A DNA stretch of 64,000 nucleotides. It comes from Legionella feeleii (lineage in GTDB: Bacteria > Pseudomonadota > Gammaproteobacteria > Legionellales > Legionellaceae). Location of the stretch: the NCBI RefSeq assembly GCF_001467625.1, contig NZ_LNYB01000004.1, positions 1 through 64,000 of the forward strand, read 5' to 3'. Positions 1 to 7,956 of the stretch are shown in pieces; position 1 is the first letter of the stretch, and each line of letters opens with the position of its first letter. The notes beneath the pieces were generated by a model. The model ran no database searches. It saw only the letters and a program-made list of their open reading frames with translations, and was not told the DNA's origin. Made by a program: the position numbers and the translations under genes.

Positions 1-1
1 T

Positions 2-49
2 GAAGACGGAGTGCAGGTTGTTGAACAATCGGACTGGAAGGCCGCTTGA
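2..49 (+). CDS. C-terminal end of a gene entering from the left (partial)
   Basis: An open frame enters from the window edge and ends at a TGA at 47-49, giving the C-terminal residues EDGVQVVEQSDWKAA. The stretch is more GC-rich than the AT-rich DNA that follows, which fits the end of a core gene, and it points toward the helicase fragment on the other strand. Fifteen residues are too few to name a family, and the frame could be chance. Confidence 0.35.
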   Translation, partial: EDGVQVVEQSDWKAA

Positions 50-60
50 TGATATTTTGC

Positions 61-546
61 TCATACACCAGAATTGACAATAACTCTGGCGAAATACTGC
101 CAAACCAAGTATGTCATTCCATCAAAACATATAGCATTATAATAATCTGAGCGGTTGAAATAAGCTTTAACATCCTCATGATTAGAGTCTTTAGCAGTTT
201 GTACGCCGTTCATTAAATTAATCCCTAAACCCAAAATTTTTTCATCCTTTTTTAAAACATCAGGAAATTGGGGATAAACTGTTTTAGCTCCTTGAAGGTC
301 AGTTTTATAAATATCTAAAATCAATTTATGTAAGGTCCAACAACTTGCATGCTCACCTAGATCCGCATCCAATGCATTAATTAACTCATTAGTTAGAGTT
401 AAAACAAGGTAATTCTTATTTAAGTCCGCTTCCAAGAGTTTCAACATAGTGAAACTTTTACCCGTTCCCGCTCCAGCAACTATTACTTTATACGAAGCCG
501 TCGATTGAGTAATTTTTTCAGTATATCCATTACGCTCGTCTTGCAT
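61..546 (-). CDS. UvrD/Rep-like helicase, N-terminal fragment
   Basis: This 161-residue protein keeps only the start of a superfamily 1 helicase. It has a Walker A P-loop (AGAGTGKSFTML, about residues 24-35), followed by the LVLTLTNELINAL segment and an SCWTLHKLIL segment, which match motif Ia and the T-hHxh region of UvrD/PcrA proteins. Family members are usually 600-700 residues or more; here the frame ends after about 160, before the Walker B/DExx box and all of domain 2, so it is very probably not a working helicase. The true stop lies 12 bases from the end of the partial gene on the other strand, suggesting deletion at a recombination junction. The nearby tRNA 3' fragment supports a decayed mobile-element edge. 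It could instead be a short stand-alone P-loop ATPase, but I think that less likely. Confidence 0.65.
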   Translation of the reverse strand: MQDERNGYTEKITQSTASYKVIVAGAGTGKSFTMLKLLEADLNKNYLVLTLTNELINALDADLGEHASCWTLHKLILDIYKTDLQGAKTVYPQFPDVLKKDEKILGLGINLMNGVQTAKDSNHEDVKAYFNRSDYYNAICFDGMTYLVWQYFARVIVNSGV

Positions 547-729
547 GAAAGGCCACTTATAGTTTCCAGTATTAATTTATCGGCCTAAAATTTAAAAAAT
601 TTAGTTTAATATTTCTTATCTTTTCGTAATCGTTCTAATCAGCTATCATATACAGTGTTGGGTATGATTTTGGGTAATTTTCGAGTCTTTCCTATTTTAA
701 ATTAATTAAATCAATATGTTACATGTTTG

Positions 730-752
730 TTCGAGTCCCACCCTCGGTACCA
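730..752 (+). repeat. tRNA 3'-end fragment (probable att site, tRNA-Leu-like)
   Basis: The 23 bases read as the T loop (TTCGAGT), the 3' side of the T stem (CCCAC), the 3' side of an acceptor stem (CCTCGGT), a discriminator A and encoded CCA. The bases just upstream (GTTTG) do not pair with the T-stem side, and no D or anticodon arm precedes it, so this is not a complete tRNA. A CCTCGGT acceptor side would pair with GCCGAGG, the usual start of bacterial tRNA-Leu. Such duplicated tRNA 3' ends are left at att sites by tyrosine integrases. The intact tRNA and partner att copy are not in this window. Confidence 0.65.
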
Positions 753-783
753 TTGAGACAGGTTGTTAACGGTTCTCAATGGT
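749..783. repeat. 10-bp perfect inverted repeat beside the tRNA fragment
   Basis: ACCATTGAGA at 749-758 is exactly complementary to TCTCAATGGT at 774-783, with a 15-base spacer containing GTTAAC. The repeat begins inside the CCA end of the tRNA fragment. It may be the recombinase core/arm region of an att site or a transcription terminator; no T-run follows, so I favour the former. Confidence 0.5.
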
Positions 784-894
784 TCCTAAAAGCAAGCAAT
801 TCTTCAAGTTTATTCAAATAACAGTAATTTACACGTCTGAAATCGTTCTGAGCAATTCGCTTTTCATAAGGTTATCGTTTGGGTTAGATCCCCC

Positions 895-1884
895 TCAAGG
901 CGCACTTTGAGCTTTGACACTGCCCTGTGGCGCTAACCTGCCCAAAAGCTCAGGCAGGTTAAATTTTGACCTGGCCATTTCAAAAGCCCAGAGGGCAGAT
1001 ATATCGGCTGCTGCTATATCTTTTAACTCCTGGTAGCGAGCCTTATCATTGCGTTTTTCTGCGGCATCGAGTGCTTTACATAAACCGAGAGAATAGTCTT
1101 TCACTAAAGGTTGTATGGAAGCAATGAAATTACCAACCCCAATTGCATCAGCAGTCCGAGATGAGAACCTGTCATGGGCAAAACCGGCTCTTAAGGTTAA
1201 CGACATATGCAAGGGAACAAGTAGTTGAGCCTGCCCCGCTATGTTATCCCAGTAATGTTCTAATTCTTCCCTACTCCAGTCCTGATGATTAGCGAGCAAC
1301 AAATTAACTGCAGCTGCAATTAATTCAAAATTAAGATGTTTTTCTCTATAGCGTTTCCCTTTTACCTCATATTCCAATCCATAATCTTTAACTAATTGAG
1401 CCTGTGCATACAGTTTTTGTCTGATTGCTTCGCCTTCCGAACTCGCAGGAAGGGAATCCAGCATAAGATTGCAGCTGGCCATATCCAAAATCCAGAGTGC
1501 ATATTGGAAGGGAGAACAGTTAAATGTCTGCCCTGCACCACCCGTTATAGGAACAATTTCCGCAGCCAAGCCCGGATGGTTGCCTAACAATGCTTGAATC
1601 TCTTTTCGTTTCACTGCGATGATGAAATCGATTAGTTTGAGCGTATAATGAAAATTTCTGGTTATGGGGTGAAATCGATGTGAAACCAATGCCAACCTGC
1701 TTAGGGAGTTTCCCTCACCTTTTTTATTTTGCTCCCTCTTCTCATTTTCTTTAGCTCTATCCGAAGCAAGATGAAACAAAATAAGTGAAAGTAGATCATC
1801 AGGTAAGCCGATAAAATAATTATCAGTTGTTTGTTGATTGCCTCCGCTTGGGGGAACCATCTCCTCCATTTTTCTTTTTGGCAT
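895..1884 (-). CDS. F-box domain protein, candidate Dot/Icm effector
   Basis: The protein has 329 residues with no signal peptide. Residues about 26-78 match a eukaryotic F-box: GLPDDLLSLILFHLA, then a basic, probably disordered insert (residues 41-60), then LSRLALVSHRFHPITRN. F-boxes bind Skp1 and plug a substrate-recognition domain into SCF ubiquitin ligases; in bacteria they occur almost only in translocated effectors of Legionella and a few plant pathogens. The remaining roughly 230 residues are helical and contain an SPFQYALWILD segment followed by paired helices; I do not recognise the family, but a substrate- or partner-binding role is plausible. The start is an ATG preceded by AAGGA at good spacing. 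The very C-terminus is short and polar, compatible with but not proving a Dot/Icm signal. Function as an effector is inferred. Confidence 0.75.
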   Translation of the reverse strand: MPKRKMEEMVPPSGGNQQTTDNYFIGLPDDLLSLILFHLASDRAKENEKREQNKKGEGNSLSRLALVSHRFHPITRNFHYTLKLIDFIIAVKRKEIQALLGNHPGLAAEIVPITGGAGQTFNCSPFQYALWILDMASCNLMLDSLPASSEGEAIRQKLYAQAQLVKDYGLEYEVKGKRYREKHLNFELIAAAVNLLLANHQDWSREELEHYWDNIAGQAQLLVPLHMSLTLRAGFAHDRFSSRTADAIGVGNFIASIQPLVKDYSLGLCKALDAAEKRNDKARYQELKDIAAADISALWAFEMARSKFNLPELLGRLAPQGSVKAQSAP

Positions 1885-2354
1885 GTCTAATCCTTTTTAC
1901 TATATCGATGATTTATCAAGAATTTTTACTACCCGGATTGTCATTTTATTCAAGGAGGCGGATATTGCCCTTAATCCTTGCACTAATCAAGCTTTCCATG
2001 CAATGAAGAATTTATTTCATTAATGGAATGGTTTGTTGTGGTATTGGAAAGCATATTAGGATCTGTGTTAAGTGTCCTGGCGCGAGTGCCACACAAACTC
2101 CCCCGTAGTTGGGAAATTTGATTCTGTCATCAACCCAATACTAGAAGCCATCATAACACCTCATGCTCAAACATAGTGGTTTAATTTTTTGCAAAAAAGA
2201 TTGAATTGTAACGATAAAATAGAGATGTCTTTTTAATAATGTGACAGGTTAAAATAGACCCAAAAGCCTCTTTATATGTCGGATTGGTAAAAATTTATAC
2301 TTTTCATACAAAGAGCAGTATGTTAGCATTCCCGATTTTTTTAAGGGTTTTATT
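1885..2354. other. Gene-free stretch
   Basis: About 470 bases between divergent genes. I see no convincing open frame with a ribosome binding site, no RNA gene and no strong inverted repeat. It presumably holds the promoters of both flanking genes, which I could not place with confidence. Confidence 0.4.
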
Positions 2355-3305
2355 GTGAGAGCAAAATACATTAATGCTGGCTTAGAGACAGCAAGAGAGG
2401 GCTATAAAGGGGCTCAGCAAAGTACTACGCTTACAGGCACTATGAAGCAGGTAGCGAATGTTGCTTCAGGGAAAGCCGTTATCGATGCGATTGAACGAAA
2501 TGTTCCACCAGTCAATCAAGGTTTAAAACTATTTGCTAAAGGCGTCGAACTCCCAATACAAGTGATTGCCAAACCACTCGTTTCAGCAGCCTTTCGTTTT
2601 ACTATACAACGATCAGTGCGTAGCGCAGTGAAATCTTATTATGTCCATTCAATAAGTCACACTGTGGTGTCCTCTGTGGTCCAATACGGCTTGAGTTTTT
2701 TGTCTGAAGAAGCGTCTAAAAGCAGCATCGCTGATAGTATTTCAAATTTTGCCTTAGGCATAGCCGAAGAAGAATTTATTAAACATGCTTCGGCGAAAAT
2801 TTTAGAATTGCTTGAGCCATTGATTAGGAGTGGTGCAGATTTAATTGCCGCTGAGACTGGGAAAATAGCGAAGAATTCCGTCAAGGTTTATTTTGGCAAT
2901 ATACTTTTGCTTTATATGGCTTCGCTTGTTTTATCATCATTGCATGATGATACCGCAGGCATGTTAAGAACAACCGTTAATTATGCTCAAGATTTAGATA
3001 ACCGTTGGTATTGTTTGCTCGTTGTCATGATGACAATGGCTGCCCATCTATTGCCTGTCTTGGGCCGCGCAATCTCCCCTACTCTTCAAAAACAGCATAC
3101 CAAGTCTGACTTAAAGCAATACATCCTTTTAAAATCGCAAAGAGAGGGTGGAAGAGATTCGGATAGCGAACTCTATAAATATGTTGTGGGGCTCGTTTTG
3201 GATACCCTTGTAGATAGTAATCTGATTGATAGTAATCAGATTCAATTGGCATTAAATTCAATACAACTGGGTGAGGAAGCAGCCCGTGCAGCATTCGGTT
3301 CCTAG
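2355..3305 (+). CDS. Hypothetical protein with two hydrophobic segments, candidate effector
   Basis: This 316-residue protein has no recognisable family. It starts at a GTG with a weak TAAGGG upstream. The N-terminal half is amphipathic and rich in Ala, Val and Lys, with no signal peptide. Two hydrophobic stretches, around residues 181-194 (NILLLYMASLVLSS) and 217-237 (WYCLLVVMMTMAAHLLPVLG), could form a membrane hairpin. The C-terminal part is soluble and ends EEAARAAFGS. A short internal duplication (DSNLIDSNQI) is encoded near the 3' end. A membrane hairpin without a signal sequence is common among Dot/Icm effectors that insert into host membranes, and the neighbouring F-box gene fits, but this is inference from layout only. 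Confidence 0.6.
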   Translation: MRAKYINAGLETAREGYKGAQQSTTLTGTMKQVANVASGKAVIDAIERNVPPVNQGLKLFAKGVELPIQVIAKPLVSAAFRFTIQRSVRSAVKSYYVHSISHTVVSSVVQYGLSFLSEEASKSSIADSISNFALGIAEEEFIKHASAKILELLEPLIRSGADLIAAETGKIAKNSVKVYFGNILLLYMASLVLSSLHDDTAGMLRTTVNYAQDLDNRWYCLLVVMMTMAAHLLPVLGRAISPTLQKQHTKSDLKQYILLKSQREGGRDSDSELYKYVVGLVLDTLVDSNLIDSNQIQLALNSIQLGEEAARAAFGS

Positions 3306-3330
3306 TAACTAAGCTGGTGATAAGCCACTC

Positions 3331-3366
3331 GGAATCAATGGAAGCGAAAGCATCGCCATTGATTCC
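3331..3366. terminator. Dyad between convergent genes, possible bidirectional terminator
   Basis: GGAATCAATGG at 3331-3341 pairs perfectly with CCATTGATTCC at 3356-3366, giving an 11-bp stem with a 14-base loop between two convergent genes. No clear T-run follows on either strand, so termination is likely from position but not certain. Confidence 0.5.
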
Positions 3367-4370
3367 TAGTCACTTGCCCGACATGCGGCCAGCAATTCTT
3401 TCAATCGACCGCTGAGTTTCCCATGTCTTTGAAATGACAAAAATCTCGCTTCATCACAGGCTATTCTCAGTCTGTATTGAGCTAATGCCTCATAAACAAA
3501 CCACAAGAGCTGCGCTATAACAAAAGCATCGAATAAATGGCTTTTAGACTCAAAAGCCAGATAATTTTTTAGACAAACATCCACAAGCTGTAAATAGGCA
3601 TCATCTTCCTTTGTCAACGCGTGATGGAACGTTGCTTGTCGCAAACAGCCGACTAAGGAAAAAAACGGATGAGAAATGACTATTTCACCCAAATCAATAA
3701 AGGTAATAATTTGTGATATATCACTTATAAGGATGTTATTGTCATGAAAATCACACTGCACAAGCGTTTGTTTGATAGAAACATCGGATAATTTTTTGCA
3801 TAAATTAAAGATCGTTGGAAGGAGACTCTCTAATTCATTCCTTTCTATTTCTGATAATCCATCCTCCATCAATAGGTCTTTTTGCGAAAGTAATTGCTGG
3901 TATAAGACTGGTAATTTATCTAATCGCCAGTCGGGGACGCCAATATCAAGAAAATTATCGACATTAGAAGCAACAGCCAACTGGATAAACGTAAATTGTT
4001 CAATAGCCCTACAAAGCAATATGGGGTCGAATTGCTTTTTCAAAACTTCTCGCAATGGCCTGCCTGCATCTTTCATTAAAAAGCAATTTAATTCTGCATT
4101 GACTGCAATCACTTCCGGAACGGAGGCATGGAATTGATCATGCAACATATTGGTGATGACAGGCTCTAAGGCAAGCAGTGGTGGTGTATGCTTCAAATAA
4201 ATATAGCCATCCGATGTTATAAAGCGGACCACATAAGACCAAGGTGTATGTTGTACATTCTCTGGCTGAATGCTTTTTAATCTATAGCGGTGCGATGCAA
4301 GATAGTTATAACCCCATTGAATAATTTCTTTATTCAAATTTTCATTTCCGTGCACAGGATCAGTAGCCAT
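3366..4370 (-). CDS. APH-fold phosphotransferase family protein
   Basis: The protein has 334 residues from the ATG at 4370, which has an AGAGAAG-type ribosome binding site; an in-frame TTG 57 bases upstream is a weaker start. It matches the aminoglycoside phosphotransferase/choline kinase fold. There is an N-lobe lysine in IYLKH (about residue 60), the hinge MKDAGRPL, the catalytic loop VQCDFHDNNILI with Asp about 207 and Asn about 212, and the metal-binding IDLGE with Asp about 226. The canonical HGD of the catalytic loop is CDF here, but the catalytic Asp and Asn are kept. The family phosphorylates small hydroxyl compounds (aminoglycosides, choline, sugars, homoserine); the substrate cannot be read from the sequence. 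It stands alone between two + strand genes. Confidence 0.8.
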   Translation of the reverse strand: MATDPVHGNENLNKEIIQWGYNYLASHRYRLKSIQPENVQHTPWSYVVRFITSDGYIYLKHTPPLLALEPVITNMLHDQFHASVPEVIAVNAELNCFLMKDAGRPLREVLKKQFDPILLCRAIEQFTFIQLAVASNVDNFLDIGVPDWRLDKLPVLYQQLLSQKDLLMEDGLSEIERNELESLLPTIFNLCKKLSDVSIKQTLVQCDFHDNNILISDISQIITFIDLGEIVISHPFFSLVGCLRQATFHHALTKEDDAYLQLVDVCLKNYLAFESKSHLFDAFVIAQLLWFVYEALAQYRLRIACDEARFLSFQRHGKLSGRLKELLAACRASD

Positions 4371-4628
4371 TATTTGCTTCTCTATAACTCGTTGGAACGA
4401 ACAAAAGTAAACCTTAGATGGAGCCAATTAACTATGATTATAGCGATAAAAATAATAGCAGTCAGGTGAAAACCAGCTTGACTTAAATTGAATTATATTT
4501 GCACAAACAAAATGCCTAATCTATACTGTGATGCGCATTATAGGCATAAAACGCCTCTATTGAACTCGCCGGGGTAGATAACAAAATCAATGGATATATA
4601 CTAATGCGGCTCTTGAAAGGAATCCAAC

Positions 4629-5066
4629 ATGTCTAATTCAGAAAAATCACTTCAGATTGAGATACCGGTAAAACTTGCAGAAGTAAAAGCAGTATTCAGC
4701 ATTGGCTCCTTATCGTTTGAAGGTGATCTGCCTGCATCGCTTTTTCATATTCAGCTTATCAAGAATGACATCTCTGATTGGGGTGCCAAATCACAAGTAA
4801 TCGCAGTCTTTCACACCAATGCAGGACATGTAACGTTGAATGACAACGCTTATAATACTGATCGAAACATCGTGGCAGGTAACCCCTACAAAGCGCTTGT
4901 AGCCCAGCTGATAAAGAGCGGTGTACAAATTGAATTGTGTGGCGCCACAGCGAAAGCACACAACTGGGGAAATGCTAATCTACTTCCCAATATCAAAGTT
5001 ACTACTGATGCTATGGCAAGAACAATACAGCTCGTTCAACAAGGCTTCGTCAAGATCACAGAGTAA
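4629..5066 (+). CDS. DsrE family protein
   Basis: This 145-residue protein lacks a signal peptide and fits the DsrE/DsrF/TusD-like fold. It has an LFHIQLIKND strand region, IAVFHTNAGHVTL, and the pattern in which an oligomer-facing loop precedes KALVAQLIKSGVQIELCGATAKAHNWGN. The Cys in IELCGAT sits where many stand-alone DsrE proteins have a conserved cysteine. Relatives take part in sulfur relay or sulfide-linked redox functions, but stand-alone members of this length are mostly uncharacterised. The start follows GAAAGGAATCCAAC at normal spacing. It appears monocistronic, and the neighbours give no clue to its role. Confidence 0.75.
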   Translation: MSNSEKSLQIEIPVKLAEVKAVFSIGSLSFEGDLPASLFHIQLIKNDISDWGAKSQVIAVFHTNAGHVTLNDNAYNTDRNIVAGNPYKALVAQLIKSGVQIELCGATAKAHNWGNANLLPNIKVTTDAMARTIQLVQQGFVKITE

Positions 5067-5296
5067 ATCAAACAAACCAAAATAATCGTTGCCGAAACCT
5101 GCATTAACAATTTAATCTTTTTTATAGGTAACACTATTTTTTACCCGATTACCTAATTACAGCCTATTACCGACTTCTTCCCTATCGATCTTTAGCCATT
5201 CCATTCTGGAATCTCCCCCCGTAATTTTTTTCTTTTGACCCGCCATTTAGCATGATGTGAAAATCATTTCCATTTTTTAATTTGCCAGGATCTGAT

Positions 5297-7837
5297 ATGC
5301 GTGAGAAATTTTCTCCCTCCCCAAAAAGTAAAACAGCGTTAAGAAAAGAGAAAATAATCTCAAAAAGCTGTTTATTTATCTTGATGAACACATTTAAAGG
5401 TGAAACCGATTTGCAAAATTTGCCCGGTGAATCGAAAGATCTCTATATTTTCACTGAACACAATGAACTTTATTATGCACCGAGAGAAACACCAACTCAT
5501 GATCAGCGGACATCTTCCAGTTGGCAAAAATACATCCAGGTCCCTCTTACGCCACAAAAAAGCAATGAGCTACGTTCAGAATTATTACCAATACTGAGAA
5601 AACGATCTAAATCTGATTCTCTCGATAGGCAATTTACCACTTTAAGTCCTAATGATCTAACCGCACTAAAAAAAATAACGGGGCATGCACGCAAAAGTAC
5701 TCGGGGGCCTATCGAATTAGAAAGAGTTTGGCATCGAGTTTCATGGTTGCCAGGTTATCTTGTACACGAATTTTCTGGTACTGGAGACAAACTGAGACCC
5801 TATCAAAAAACTTTGGCCTACCGATTAGCCTGGGAAAGATTAAAAGGTACTTATGTTAAAGGAAAGGTAGCTTTTCCGGTATTCAAAATAGCTAATTTTA
5901 CCTTAATTAAAGAAGAGCATTGCAAATTATTAATGGCCGAAAGTCTTGCTTTAGGAATACCTCCACATGTATTTCAAATCACAGCGCATCCATTATCTGA
6001 AAGAAGCCAGGCAAAATTGGCTCATCACGTTAAAAGCCAACCGAGTTTAATAGACAACCCCCAAGCTTTTGAAGCTTATACGCATTCCGAATCATTCCGT
6101 GGAAATTTTGCTGTCTGGCGCCGTGAGCGACAAGGTAACGTACAAAGAAAAGAGCCAAAGAAGACATTTATGACATCCCCCCGAGCTTTTCGCTATTTTG
6201 GTAATTCGTTAAATTATTTAGAGAGCATAGAAAAGATCATTGAGCGCTCGCCTGAGTTTGCTCAAGCTAGTGTCGTTAAAGATGTGACTTGTGGAAGCTG
6301 TGCGCTAACGTTCTATTTAGCCCAAAAATATCCAGAAAAAAAATACATTGCCAGTGACATCAATGGGGAATTAATCAATTTATTAAATTACATTAAAGAA
6401 AATCGTTGGGAAGATATAGAAAAATCCTACCGAGAACATCATTCACGTTGTCATAACAGCCCAGCAAGTCAGCGCAATACTATTTTTAACCAAATGATTG
6501 TTGAATACAATGAACAACCCTTACCGAAAGATTATTCGTTACTTCTTTTCATTCAAAATAATTCTTTTGTTAATGTAGAATTTGCAGGGACTCAAATACG
6601 CCGCGCCTACTTATTACAAGAAAGAAGCACAAAACTCGAGACCACATTAAAATTACTTCATCACAGCAAGAAATTAATCGATAAAGGAAATATTGAATTT
6701 CAGCAAATGGATATGCATGAGACTCTTCATCAAACAAACCCTGGTGATATTTGCTTTCTGACACCTCCTCATGAACACGATGATGCTAAATTTTATCTCC
6801 AAAAGATAAGCGTTAATGATCTTTCTACTTCGATTAGGCAATTACAAGCACGGCAAATACCTTTTCTTCTCACCTATGGAGATAACATTGAACAGAAGTC
6901 AACCAATTTGACAAGTATCATTGATGGATTAAATAAGTACTCTTACCTTGCTTCGGCCGGCAGAAAAAAAGCACCCAAAATTATGACCGTTTATTTTTCT
7001 CAAAACTTGGTTTCACCCTCAGTACTGGAAGAGCTCAATAGAAATCTACGCTTAAATGCCGAAAGATTAATTACCAAAGCCAGGAAAGGATTAAGGGCGC
7101 TCGAAGAAACAAGGGCGTCAGGAGGAAGCAGCCACTTAAGCGAAACGGAGCAACTCTATACTCAAACCTTAGAATTGGCGCAGCAAATCATAAATACCTT
7201 CGCTGAAATACCGCAAACCAGCTCAAGTAAAACAATGCAACAAACTATCGAAAGGCAAGAGGGGGATGAGCGCAGCATAGTTACTCCTCAACCCAGTCCA
7301 GTAGAAACAGACAGCGAGTCTGAGTTAGAGGGTGAAGAAACCGATTTGGAGGAAGATGCGTTAGTACCACTTACTGCAGTAGATGAGGAGCCAACCACAT
7401 CCGAAAATACAGCGGCACAACCACCGGATGTTGTCGATATATGGCAATTTTCACCGCCACAGAGAACAGCATCCCTTGAGCAATCCTCTGAGACACCGTC
7501 TGACTTGACAACTAATAACACCAGAGCCGAGTCGCGTATTTTACCTTCCATCGCAGAATTGTTTCCTTTTTTATGTAATTCTCGCCGCGTTCCTGAAGAA
7601 GACAAGTTAAATGTAGGAGTGGAAGAATTAAGTAAAAGAAAAACAATGACCAGTCGGCAAACAACCAAAGGTAGCCTACTACCAGATTACAAGCGTGCCA
7701 GAACAGGCCAATATTTCGATTTCTTTTCTAAGGACAGTGTAGCTACTGGCACGATAGATCACGAAACAACACTAGCAGATGAAACGAAAGCCGATTATGA
7801 GTCTTCTTCCTTTCCATCCCCTTCTCTCGAAGGTTAA
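5297..7837 (+). CDS. Large protein with D12-class adenine methyltransferase-like core, candidate effector
   Basis: The protein has 846 residues from the ATG at 5297, preceded by AGGA six bases upstream; an in-frame TTG five codons earlier is less likely. Residues 1-290 are of unknown fold. Residues about 298-565 resemble Dam/D12 N6-adenine DNA methyltransferases: YFGNSLNYLESI (300-311), an SAM-binding DVTCGSCALTFYLA (329-342), SDINGELINLLNYIKEN (353-369) and a DPPY-position motif changed to LTPPH (488-492), followed by FLLTYGDN. Replacing DPPY's Asp and Tyr suggests altered or lost base-methylation chemistry. Residues about 600-846 are low complexity, rich in Ser, Thr, Glu and Pro with acidic clusters, like disordered tails carrying Dot/Icm signals. 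No restriction enzyme or phage gene is adjacent. I infer a translocated protein, but an orphan bacterial methyltransferase is possible. Confidence 0.6.
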   Translation: MREKFSPSPKSKTALRKEKIISKSCLFILMNTFKGETDLQNLPGESKDLYIFTEHNELYYAPRETPTHDQRTSSSWQKYIQVPLTPQKSNELRSELLPILRKRSKSDSLDRQFTTLSPNDLTALKKITGHARKSTRGPIELERVWHRVSWLPGYLVHEFSGTGDKLRPYQKTLAYRLAWERLKGTYVKGKVAFPVFKIANFTLIKEEHCKLLMAESLALGIPPHVFQITAHPLSERSQAKLAHHVKSQPSLIDNPQAFEAYTHSESFRGNFAVWRRERQGNVQRKEPKKTFMTSPRAFRYFGNSLNYLESIEKIIERSPEFAQASVVKDVTCGSCALTFYLAQKYPEKKYIASDINGELINLLNYIKENRWEDIEKSYREHHSRCHNSPASQRNTIFNQMIVEYNEQPLPKDYSLLLFIQNNSFVNVEFAGTQIRRAYLLQERSTKLETTLKLLHHSKKLIDKGNIEFQQMDMHETLHQTNPGDICFLTPPHEHDDAKFYLQKISVNDLSTSIRQLQARQIPFLLTYGDNIEQKSTNLTSIIDGLNKYSYLASAGRKKAPKIMTVYFSQNLVSPSVLEELNRNLRLNAERLITKARKGLRALEETRASGGSSHLSETEQLYTQTLELAQQIINTFAEIPQTSSSKTMQQTIERQEGDERSIVTPQPSPVETDSESELEGEETDLEEDALVPLTAVDEEPTTSENTAAQPPDVVDIWQFSPPQRTASLEQSSETPSDLTTNNTRAESRILPSIAELFPFLCNSRRVPEEDKLNVGVEELSKRKTMTSRQTTKGSLLPDYKRARTGQYFDFFSKDSVATGTIDHETTLADETKADYESSSFPSPSLEG

Positions 7838-7917
7838 TATGCAAGTCTGATCGTTAGAGAACCCAACAATCAGGCAAATCAAAAGCGTCAAAAATCGATT
7901 AGACTCGATTGATTTTG

Positions 7918-7947
7918 TAGTCGGATCAGAAAAAATTGATCCGACTA
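7918..7947. terminator. Bidirectional intrinsic terminator
   Basis: TAGTCGGATCA at 7918-7928 pairs perfectly with TGATCCGACTA at 7937-7947 (8-base loop), followed on the + strand by TTTTAGATTTTA and flanked by A-rich sequence on the other side. It lies between the convergent methyltransferase-like gene and the MerR-type gene and can serve both. Confidence 0.8.
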
Positions 7948-7956
7948 TTTTAGATT

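Noticed and set aside
3213-3243. Short tandem duplication GATAGTAATC...GATAGTAATC in the 3' part of the 316-residue gene
   Set aside because: Only two short units and in frame; too small to be a repeat feature.
7288-7668. 126-residue frame opposite the methyltransferase-like gene tail
   Set aside because: It is a shadow of the low-complexity Ser/Thr/Glu-rich region; no ribosome site.
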